Below the pieces are notes generated by a model, which was not told the DNA's origin, did not search any database, and saw nothing but the letters and a program-made list of their open reading frames with translations. 46,062 nt of DNA from Candidatus Woesearchaeota archaeon (GTDB lineage Archaea > Nanobdellota > Nanobdellia > Woesearchaeales > GW2011-AR9). Made by a program: the position numbers and the translations under genes. The stretch spans positions 24,206-70,267 of the forward strand of contig JACPCD010000016.1 in assembly GCA_016179955.1 (NCBI GenBank). The letters are read 5' to 3'. Below, piece after piece: positions 17,285 to 24,218 of the stretch (positions within the stretch are counted from its first letter, which is position 1; the number at the start of each line of letters is the position of its first letter).

Positions 17285-17336
17285 GACCATAGTAAGACCA
17301 CTTTGCTTTTAACCGGATAAGACCAAAATGTGACCA
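17285..17336. promoter_or_regulatory. Four GACCA operator-like boxes
   Basis: GACCA occurs at 17285, 17296, 17321 and 17332. The two pairs each have an 11-nt period (one helical turn); the second pair is a tandem GACCAAAATGT repeat next to a TATA box (about 17341-17348). Likely binding sites for the adjacent winged-helix protein (inferred). Confidence 0.45.
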
Positions 17337-17391
17337 AAATGTTTATATAGCTCGGGAAAATGATTGGATTAATATTTAGGGTACTAATCAA

Positions 17392-18159
17392 ATGACTACA
17401 AAAGAAAAACAGGTTCATGAGCATATCCATCATGAAACCCATATGCAAGTTAGGAAAATCGGGGTTTTATTTATCGTTAGTTGGATATTGGGGATTCTAT
17501 TTATTTTTGGAGGAATAAACGGTTTAGTTAAAGGAATGTTTTCAAATATACTTATCATTCTTGGAGGGATAATAATTTTACCTCCTTTTGGAAAATTTAT
17601 TCAGGAAAAGTTTAATATCCAATTAACCGGATGGTTAAAATTTGCCTTATTTTTGATTATGGTAACTGTTGGTATCTCATTAGAAACTACTTCTGGGGAA
17701 AATATTGGATTTGATATTCCTGAAACAACAGGAATCCAACCAACAGAATCTGTTAAGGTAGAGGAAGAAACTACATCTCTACCAATAAAGACAGAAACGG
17801 GAATGATTGCTACAGTCAACAGTGCTAAAAAACAAAATATAATAGGAGATTGTGGGGAACATGGATGGACTTGTGATAAAGCAGATTTTGGAAAGCTATT
17901 TTTAATCATAGATGTAACAGTAGAGAATAAAGGGACAACGGGGTTCATGGCGACTTATATCTCTACTTCTGATTTTAAAATAAAAGATGGTGATGATTAT
18001 GTTTATAGTTCCACTTATACTTCTTTAGGCCAAGAATTCCCTTCTGGTGAGATCCATGACGGCGATAAAGTAAGAGGCAAGATTGCATTTGAAATTCCAG
18101 AAGATGCGAAAAGATTAAAATTAACGTTTAAAGATTCTTCTATTTATTTAGAATCGTGA
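17392..18159 (+). CDS. Membrane protein with extracellular DUF4352-like domain
   Basis: A His-rich cytoplasmic start, three hydrophobic helices (VLFIVSWILGILFIFGGING, SNILIILGGIIILPP, FALFLIMVTVGISL), a Thr/Glu linker and a C-terminal strand-rich domain. Its ending resembles DUF4352/telokin-like domains, with two cysteines (IIGDCGEHGWTC) that may form a disulfide. 255 residues; AT-rich against its neighbours. It is followed 10 nt later by a small lipoprotein, so the pair likely forms an envelope module under the divergent regulator. Confidence 0.72.
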   Translation: MTTKEKQVHEHIHHETHMQVRKIGVLFIVSWILGILFIFGGINGLVKGMFSNILIILGGIIILPPFGKFIQEKFNIQLTGWLKFALFLIMVTVGISLETTSGENIGFDIPETTGIQPTESVKVEEETTSLPIKTETGMIATVNSAKKQNIIGDCGEHGWTCDKADFGKLFLIIDVTVENKGTTGFMATYISTSDFKIKDGDDYVYSSTYTSLGQEFPSGEIHDGDKVRGKIAFEIPEDAKRLKLTFKDSSIYLES

Positions 18160-18169
18160 GATTGAAATA

Positions 18170-18661
18170 ATGAAGAAAAAAATAATCTTTGGCTTTGTTA
18201 TTTTAGCTTTATTCTTAGTTAGTTGTGAAAGTCAGAAATATCAAGAGATTAGAGATAATAATCCAAAACCAATTATTAAAATCGAAAAACAATCGCCTTC
18301 ACTTTCTGCTGAGGAAACAACAAATAAAAGTATTAAAATAGAAAGCGTTAAGAAAGAAGTTAAGGAAGAGGCTATACCTATTGTTGAAGTTGCAACAGAG
18401 CCAGTTAACCAAGCAACGGAGACAAGGCAAGAGACAACAGATACAATCTCCAATCTTCAAAAAGCGTTAGAAGATGCTAAAAAACAACTTGAAAATCACC
18501 AAAGTAAGACTAGCAAATTAGACGAATGTACAAAATTATGTGCCGGTGAAGAATACGATATTCCTTATGTAAAAGATGAGTGGTATAGTACTTGTTATCA
18601 GATTTATTATTATGCCGGAGAATCTGCTTTAGATGAGCAAATTGCTGATTGTAAAAAATAA
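18170..18661 (+). CDS. Small predicted lipoprotein
   Basis: 163 residues. Signal peptide KKKIIFGFVILALFLVSC with a lipobox cysteine at about residue 19, then a long low-complexity Lys/Glu/Thr stretch, a coiled coil (NLQKALEDAKKQLENHQ), and a short C-terminal part with three cysteines (C-TKLC, later TCYQIYYYAG, DCKK). AT-rich. Function unknown; operon partner of the membrane protein upstream. Confidence 0.68.
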   Translation: MKKKIIFGFVILALFLVSCESQKYQEIRDNNPKPIIKIEKQSPSLSAEETTNKSIKIESVKKEVKEEAIPIVEVATEPVNQATETRQETTDTISNLQKALEDAKKQLENHQSKTSKLDECTKLCAGEEYDIPYVKDEWYSTCYQIYYYAGESALDEQIADCKK

Positions 18662-18681
18662 ATGAGAAACAAAAGAAGATG

Positions 18682-18745
18682 CTAATCTTAATAGAGCGAT
18701 ACTTTGCTTGAGATTAGGCAGAGTAGTGGGGATTCTCTAATCTCA
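18682..18745. terminator. Alternative hairpins between convergent genes
   Basis: Segment TTGAGATTAG (18708-18717) can pair upstream with CTAATCTTAA (18682-18691, one G-U) or downstream with CTAATCTCA (18737-18745, 9 perfect pairs). The two foldings exclude each other. They lie between the lipoprotein stop and the dnaJ stop, so the likely role is termination or 3'-end protection. Confidence 0.4.
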
Positions 18746-19846
18746 CCCAAAAATCTTCTTCAGAAAACTCTGGCTGGGCTTGTCCTCATGCAGCTGCAAC
18801 AATAAATCCTTCTGCTTCCGGCTCAGCTTGCTGGGAACTTCTATCCGTACTTTAACCATCTCATCACCAGAGGCATGGCCGTGCACTGACGGAAGCCCTT
18901 TCCCCCTCATCCTAAAAACAGTCTCAGAAGCGGTACCAGCGGGAATGGTTAACTTTGCTTTTCCGTTGATAGTGGGGACTTCAATCTCATCCCCTAAAGC
19001 GGCCTGAGTAAAAGAAAGAGGAATAGTAATATGCAAATCATTCTCTCGGCGCTCAAAATACGGATGAAGTTTTACCTGCACTTGCACATACAAATCACCC
19101 GCCGGTCCATTCTGCTCGCCAATCTCACCTTCACCTGGAACACGCAGCCGCATCCCTGCTTCAATCCCCGCAGGAATAGTAACCTCTAACTTCTTCTTTT
19201 TTCGCTGCGCGCCTTCTCCTGCACACGCAGCACATGAATCCTGCGGCAATTCGCCACGGCCACGGCAATAGGGACACGGACCAGTCTGCTGAAATAAGCC
19301 AAAGGGCGTGCGCTGCGTCCGTTTCATGTACCCGGAACCATGGCAATGGTGGCAGGATTCAAATTGAGTTGCTCCTCTTCCAGAACATTCGGGACACCGC
19401 TCTAATTTATTCAGGGAAAGAGTTTGAGTGGTTCCCTGAGCCGCCTCTTCCAGTGTTATTTCCGTTTCATACAGCAAATCTGATCCCCGGGAGGAAGAAC
19501 GGCGTCCACTTCCTCCAAATAACTGATCAAAAACATCATCAAAGTTCCCAAAGGCGCCGGAACGGAACTGCGACATGATATCGGAGAAATCAAATCCTTC
19601 AAATCCCGGCCCGCCCTGGAACGAAGAGCTTCCATATTGGTCGTATTGCTGTCGCTTCTTGTCATCACCCAAGACTGAAACAGCTTCATTAATTTTCTTG
19701 AATTCCTCTTCGTACTCTTTTTTCTTATCGTCAGGAGCGCGATCAGGATGGTATTTCAGTGCCAACTTTTTGAACGCTTTCTTGATTTCTTCCTTGGTGG
19801 CATTCTTCTGCACGCCCAATGTTTTATAATAGTCCTTATCCGCCAT
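18743..19846 (-). CDS. dnaJ: Chaperone DnaJ (Hsp40)
   Basis: Co-chaperone stimulating DnaK ATPase. J domain with HPD at residues 33-35, a Gly/Phe-rich region, four zinc-binding repeats (CPECSGRG, CHHCHGSG, CPYCRGRG, CAACAGEG) and the two C-terminal substrate-binding domains. 367 residues: a complete type I DnaJ. Its start overlaps the end of the HD-domain gene by 11 nt, indicating coupled translation. Confidence 0.98.
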   Translation of the reverse strand: MADKDYYKTLGVQKNATKEEIKKAFKKLALKYHPDRAPDDKKKEYEEEFKKINEAVSVLGDDKKRQQYDQYGSSSFQGGPGFEGFDFSDIMSQFRSGAFGNFDDVFDQLFGGSGRRSSSRGSDLLYETEITLEEAAQGTTQTLSLNKLERCPECSGRGATQFESCHHCHGSGYMKRTQRTPFGLFQQTGPCPYCRGRGELPQDSCAACAGEGAQRKKKKLEVTIPAGIEAGMRLRVPGEGEIGEQNGPAGDLYVQVQVKLHPYFERRENDLHITIPLSFTQAALGDEIEVPTINGKAKLTIPAGTASETVFRMRGKGLPSVHGHASGDEMVKVRIEVPSKLSRKQKDLLLQLHEDKPSQSFLKKIFG

Positions 19847-20465
19847 GGGGCTGCCCTCTATCCTCTAGATTTAAATCCTCCGGATGCAAATGTATCTTTT
19901 GCATAATCTGCTGTTCCTGCCGCTTGATTTTTTCGGTGTAGGCCTTCCAGGCGCTCTCTTCCCGAGGATATTGCCGGCGGAGGTATAGTAATCGTTCATT
20001 CAAGGGCACGACCTTATTCTGAAACACCCGCCAGTCCGCATAATGCACCAACAGCTCTTCCCAGGTAGGATTTTCATTGCGGGGATTGCTCACCCGGCGC
20101 AAGGTTTCGGCAAACTCTGGAAAGGTGTCTTTAAAAACGAGATACGCAACATCCCCTTCATACCTGCCGGCATACTTTTGCCGCATACCGTGCCAGAAAT
20201 CAATCTCTTCTTTGGTTATGATGGCATCTTTATGCGGGCCAACGCCAAACTCTTTGATGGCGACCATCTTAAACAGGTCATGGAGCAAGGCTAAGCGACT
20301 TACTAAGGCCACGTCAATTGCCTCGCCGGCATCCTGAACTTTCCGGGCCAGAAAAACTGCCACTTCCTGCACTTTATGACAATGCTGGCAGATGTTTACC
20401 GGTACTTTATAGTCTACAAAATAGCTCCGGCATTGCGTTTCCGTCGGCAGGTTCATGAATGGCAT
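19836..20465 (-). CDS. HD-domain phosphohydrolase inside the chaperone operon
   Basis: 209 residues. HD-superfamily metal site: an early ICQHCHKVQEVAVFLA helix giving the first His (near 28-30), then LLHDLFK with HD at 62-63; further acidic/His residues follow. Such proteins hydrolyse nucleotides or phosphoesters; the substrate is unknown. It lies between dnaK and dnaJ, with a terminator-like hairpin upstream and an 11-nt overlap with dnaJ, so it is locked to dnaJ translation. This position is unusual and hints at a stress-nucleotide or RNA-related role (inference). Confidence 0.8.
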   Translation of the reverse strand: MPFMNLPTETQCRSYFVDYKVPVNICQHCHKVQEVAVFLARKVQDAGEAIDVALVSRLALLHDLFKMVAIKEFGVGPHKDAIITKEEIDFWHGMRQKYAGRYEGDVAYLVFKDTFPEFAETLRRVSNPRNENPTWEELLVHYADWRVFQNKVVPLNERLLYLRRQYPREESAWKAYTEKIKRQEQQIMQKIHLHPEDLNLEDRGQPHGG

Positions 20466-20476
20466 TAAAAAATAAA

Positions 20477-20494
20477 AAAGGTTAAAGAACCTTT
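20477..20494 (-). terminator. Hairpin plus T-tract after dnaK
   Basis: On the minus strand AAAGGTT-CTTT-AACCTTT forms a perfect 7-bp hairpin immediately after the dnaK stop and is followed by a T-rich run (TTTATTTTTT). It could partly terminate dnaK transcription or stabilise the grpE-dnaK mRNA ahead of the HD gene and dnaJ. Confidence 0.55.
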
Positions 20495-22363
20495 CTATTT
20501 TTTCTCTTTGAATTCGGCATCAACGACATTATCATCATTGCCATTGTCGTTATCGCCGTCTTCTTTCGCTGCTTTTCCGGCAGATTTTCCAGCATGGCCT
20601 TGCTTCGCAGCATCCTGATACATCTTGGTGCCAATTTCCTGCACCACTTTGTTCAAAGCATCAATTTTGCCATTGATTTCATCGGCCTCACCAGATTTCC
20701 GGGCGTCCTCGACGTCTTTGATGCCCTCTTCAATCTTCTTCTTCAGGGCCGCATCAATCTTGTCCTTGAATTCATCCAAGACTTTCCGCGACTGATAGAC
20801 CACCGCATCGGCATTATTCTCTGCTTCGATCTTCGCTTTCCGCTGAGTGTCTTCCGCTTCGTGCTGTTTCGCTTCTTCCGTCATCCGGGCAATTTCATCT
20901 TTATTTAAATTACCGCTGCCGGTAATCTGAATCTTCTGCTCTTTCTGCGTGCCTAAATCCTTGGCGGAGACGTGCATGATACCATTGGCATCAATGTCAA
21001 ACGTTACCTCAATCTGCGGCACGCCCCGGGGAGCAGGCGGTATGCCAACCAAGTCAAACTGTCCCAAATGCTTGTTGTCCGCAAACATGGGACGTTCACC
21101 CTGCGCCACGCGGATGGTAACCGCTGGCTGATTATCGGCAGCAGTGGAAAATATCTGCGATTTCTTGGTAGGGATCGTAGTGTTTCTCTCAATCAGCCGG
21201 GTGAATACTCCACCGAGTGTTTCGATGCCTAAGCTTAAAGGAGTCACATCGAGCAACAGCACATCTTTTACTTCTCCCGCTAAGACACCCGCTTGAATTG
21301 CCGCCCCTACGGCCACGGCTTCATCGGGGTTAACCGATTTATCCCCTTCTTTGCCGGTGAGCCGCTTCACTAATTGCTGCACTGCTGGAATTCGAGTAGA
21401 ACCCCCGACAAAAATTACTTTATCGATCTTGTCGGTGCTCATGCCTGCATCTCTTAACGCTGCTTTCGTCGGACCTTCCAGGCGCTTCAGTATCCCGGCA
21501 ATCAATTCTTCAAACTTGGCGCGAGTTAAATCTTCACGGATATGTTTCGGCCCATTCTTATCAGCAGTGACGAACGGTATGCTTATCTCAACTTTGGCTT
21601 TGGTTGACAATTCTATCTTCGCTTTCTCGGCCGCTTCTTTCAGCCGCTGCACCGCCGTCGGGTCATTATTGAGATCTATGCCGGTAGATTTCTTGAAAGT
21701 GCTGATCAGATGATCCATAATGATCTGGTCAATATCATCACCACCCAGCATATTGTCTCCGGAGGTGGCTTTCACTTCAAAGACGCCATCGCCCAGCTCC
21801 AGGATTGAGACATCAAACGTTCCCCCGCCAAAGTCAAAGACCAAGATAGTATGATCTTTCCCTTGTTTGTCCAAGCCGTAGGCTAAGGCCGCAGCAGTAG
21901 GTTCGTTGATGATACGTAAAACGTTCAGCCCGGCAATCTCGCCGGCATTTTTGGTTGCCTGCCGCTGGGCATCATTGAAGTACGCAGGAACGGTAACGAC
22001 TGCATTTCTCACTGGTTGACCCAGATAGGCTTCGGCATCCCGTTTTAACTTTTGCAGGATCATCGCTGAGATTTGTTCGGGCGTATATTCTTTGTCATCA
22101 ATCTCCACTTTCTCGTTGCCACCCATCTTCCGCTTGATAGAGCGAATCGTATGCAAGGGATCGACAATGGCCTGGTTTCTAGCCACTTGCCCGACGATAA
22201 CTTCCTCATCTTTGAGGTGCACTACGCTGGGCGTCGTTCGCGTCCCTTCCGCATTGCTAATGATGGTAGATTTTCCGGCTTCCATCACTGCCATCGCTGA
22301 AAAAGTTGTTCCTAAATCTATGCCAATCGTTGCTCCTGATACATTTTTCTTATTGCTTGCCAT
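20495..22363 (-). CDS. dnaK: Chaperone DnaK (Hsp70)
   Basis: ATP-driven protein-folding chaperone. Nucleotide-binding domain signatures [28 protein letters not shown] and [15 protein letters not shown], then the substrate-binding domain ([20 protein letters not shown]) and helical lid with a Lys/Asp/Asn-rich tail. 622 residues, full length. GGAGG precedes the ATG; 23 nt separate it from grpE. Bacterial-type Hsp70 systems in archaea are usually viewed as acquired by transfer. Confidence 0.99.
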   Translation of the reverse strand: MASNKKNVSGATIGIDLGTTFSAMAVMEAGKSTIISNAEGTRTTPSVVHLKDEEVIVGQVARNQAIVDPLHTIRSIKRKMGGNEKVEIDDKEYTPEQISAMILQKLKRDAEAYLGQPVRNAVVTVPAYFNDAQRQATKNAGEIAGLNVLRIINEPTAAALAYGLDKQGKDHTILVFDFGGGTFDVSILELGDGVFEVKATSGDNMLGGDDIDQIIMDHLISTFKKSTGIDLNNDPTAVQRLKEAAEKAKIELSTKAKVEISIPFVTADKNGPKHIREDLTRAKFEELIAGILKRLEGPTKAALRDAGMSTDKIDKVIFVGGSTRIPAVQQLVKRLTGKEGDKSVNPDEAVAVGAAIQAGVLAGEVKDVLLLDVTPLSLGIETLGGVFTRLIERNTTIPTKKSQIFSTAADNQPAVTIRVAQGERPMFADNKHLGQFDLVGIPPAPRGVPQIEVTFDIDANGIMHVSAKDLGTQKEQKIQITGSGNLNKDEIARMTEEAKQHEAEDTQRKAKIEAENNADAVVYQSRKVLDEFKDKIDAALKKKIEEGIKDVEDARKSGEADEINGKIDALNKVVQEIGTKMYQDAAKQGHAGKSAGKAAKEDGDNDNGNDDNVVDAEFKEKK

Positions 22364-22386
22364 TTTTATTCATACCTCCAATAGTA

Positions 22387-22974
22387 TCATTTATCGTTTT
22401 TATTGCTTTGAACATTATGCTTGACTTGATTTTCATTTTTTTTCGGGCCGGCACTGAGCTTAACTTTGGCATGACGGATCACCTGCCCATGCAACGTAAA
22501 TCCTTTCTGGAACTCTTCCAAGATGGTATTTTCCGGCTGTTCTGACTCTACTTTCAGCAACGCTTCATGATACCGCGGATCAAAAATTTTATAATTTGTA
22601 TCAATAACTTTAAGGTCATGCTTTTCCAAAACGGCCATAAATTGAGCATGGATCAGTTTGATGCCAGTCATGAACTCATCCTGTGGGGCGTGCTCCGCAT
22701 TCTTCAGCACCAACTCGAAATGGTCTAAAAGAGGGATTATCTCCAATAAAATATCTCGGCCGGCCATAAGTTGTATGTCCGCCATCCGCTTCTCCATCTG
22801 TTTGCGGTAATTCTCAAAGTTGGCCTGCGTCCGCTTCAGCAGATCCGTCATCTCCTCTAAAGGATTGGATACTGACGCAGTTTCGGTAGCTGCAGTTTCT
22901 TGAGCTGTAGATTTTTGAGTAGTGTTTTCTCCGCTATCTTTAGTGATAGTGTGGTCTTCTTTGTTTTTTCTCAT
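22387..22974 (-). CDS. grpE: Nucleotide exchange factor GrpE
   Basis: Releases ADP from DnaK. A Thr/Ser/Glu-rich N-terminal tail, a long coiled-coil dimerisation helix (LLKRTQANFENYRKQMEKRM) and the C-terminal beta domain (NTILEEFQKGFTLHGQVIRH AKV) are all present; 195 residues. First gene of the chaperone operon; a TATA box (AATATTTATATAC, coding strand, about 23022-23034) lies ~50 nt upstream, leaving a short leader that contains a palindrome. Confidence 0.96.
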   Translation of the reverse strand: MRKNKEDHTITKDSGENTTQKSTAQETAATETASVSNPLEEMTDLLKRTQANFENYRKQMEKRMADIQLMAGRDILLEIIPLLDHFELVLKNAEHAPQDEFMTGIKLIHAQFMAVLEKHDLKVIDTNYKIFDPRYHEALLKVESEQPENTILEEFQKGFTLHGQVIRHAKVKLSAGPKKNENQVKHNVQSNKNDK

Positions 22975-22984
22975 GATAGTTTGG

Positions 22985-22999
22985 TTGGCTTTAAGTCAA
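22985..22999. promoter_or_regulatory. Candidate operator at the grpE transcription start
   Basis: TTGGC-TTTAA-GTCAA is an imperfect dyad (TTGRC-N5-GYCAA) between the grpE TATA box and its start codon, near the predicted start of transcription. The divergent winged-helix gene at 23077 is the obvious candidate repressor. Confidence 0.4.
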
Positions 23000-23076
23000 C
23001 TAAAACTACTTAAAATGTAACTAGTATATAAATATTTCTAGAAAAATTTAAAAATGAGCTCTACTTTAGGTACTGT

Positions 23077-23472
23077 ATGGCTCAGAAAGTAACTTTGGTT
23101 AAAATCCGGAGAATACCCCAAGAAAATGTCAATCAGGAGCTGCAATGGGTGGGAAATTCGTTAGGTTTGTTTAATCTTCGGGATAGAGACAGCAGTTGTT
23201 TCCGGGTATTTATTACGTTGGTAAGAACGGCACGGCGGAACGATTCGCTGTCGTCGGATGAGATTGCGGAGAAACTGCATCTGAGCCGAGGAACAGTGAT
23301 ACATCATTTGACCCGGCTGATGGAGTCGGGCATTGTCGTGAGAGAGCAGAAAGGATATGTGTTGCGGGAAAGCAATTTGCAGAAACTGATCACGGATATC
23401 CGCCGGGACATGGACGAGGTTTTTTCTGAATTGCAGAATGTGGCCAAGGATATTGATGAACGGCTGGGGTAA
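23077..23472 (+). CDS. Winged-helix regulator divergent from the chaperone operon
   Basis: 131 residues. ArsR-type winged helix: SSDEIAEKLHLSRGTVIHHL as the HTH (about 69-88) with a wing (GIVVREQKGYVLRES), followed by an amphipathic C-terminal helix likely for dimerisation. It has its own TATA-like AATTTAAAAAT (23046-23056), 26 nt upstream. Position back-to-back with grpE-dnaK suggests a heat-shock repressor analogous in role to Phr of Pyrococcus; this is inferred from context. Confidence 0.78.
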   Translation: MAQKVTLVKIRRIPQENVNQELQWVGNSLGLFNLRDRDSSCFRVFITLVRTARRNDSLSSDEIAEKLHLSRGTVIHHLTRLMESGIVVREQKGYVLRESNLQKLITDIRRDMDEVFSELQNVAKDIDERLG

Positions 23473-23491
23473 AAATAACAGTTGCAGGAGA

Positions 23492-23517
23492 AAGTTGAAA
23501 CTCAACTCTCACTCAAG
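23492..23517. terminator. Overlapping small hairpins after the winged-helix gene
   Basis: AGTTGA-AAC-TCAACT and AACTCT-CACTCA-AGAGTT are both perfect 6-bp hairpins sharing the AACT bases, followed by an AT-rich stretch, between convergent genes. Likely transcription end region. Confidence 0.35.
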
Positions 23518-23553
23518 AGTTAGTGGAATTATAATTTTATGAGATTAAAATTC

Positions 23554-24057
23554 TTAAGTTTTTTCAAATCGTCCTAATTTTTTATTGTATTCAAAAAATA
23601 TCCACTTTTTTTTATTCTCATCTATTGAACATAATTTTAAATCATATTTAATAACAATTTTTGCAACTTCTTTCAGCACTTCTAATGGTGTTTTAGTAGT
23701 ATAAAAAACAGCTCCAACTTTCCAGTTTTTAGGTAACAATTCGTTATAATAGAAAGTATCTGACATTAGAGCAAGCCTAACTGGTATTCTTCTTCTATTT
23801 GTTGAGCGTGGTGTTCTATATAATTTATGCGTAGCTACGGTATCGGCATCTAAATGATAGGCCGCATAAATATGCCCCTTTGATAAGACAATACCAATGG
23901 CATATCCGTCTAGAGATATTGCCATCCCTGTCCTATAACTGGGATTAATACTGGAGCAACTAATAGTATATTTCCCTTCGGAGGAGATATCTCTCTCGAT
24001 ACTCTTAATAGGATCATAATCTATTCCCACCATCTTTGAAGTTCCCCCACTAAACAC
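23554..24057 (-). CDS. Unrecognised ORF, probable C-terminal part of the helical-repeat gene
   Basis: No family recognised. The first start codon in frame is GTG at 24057 (167 residues), but the frame stays open upstream to 24252 without ATG, GTG or TTG. That extension (including LGPYSAEELRLFEEGDDWTD) looks like real protein and overlaps the last codons of the 716-residue gene at 24219. One extra A in the AAAA run at the junction (about 24222-24225) would fuse the two into a ~940-residue protein reading ...RIVIPSLK-ITYSGYFLTNV.... So either this is a frameshifted 3' part or it starts at a non-standard codon. AT-rich. Confidence 0.5.
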   Translation of the reverse strand: MFSGGTSKMVGIDYDPIKSIERDISSEGKYTISCSSINPSYRTGMAISLDGYAIGIVLSKGHIYAAYHLDADTVATHKLYRTPRSTNRRRIPVRLALMSDTFYYNELLPKNWKVGAVFYTTKTPLEVLKEVAKIVIKYDLKLCSIDENKKKWIFFEYNKKLGRFEKT

Positions 24058-24218
24058 GTTTGTAGCATGAATTATTAAGAACCCTTCTCTACTAATCTTT
24101 CCAACGTCAGTCCAATCATCACCCTCTTCAAATAATCTAAGCTCTTCAGCTGAATAAGGGCCAAGTTCCTGGTTGGTTTCAATGGTTGTTACATTTGTTA
24201 AGAAATACCCTGAGTAAG

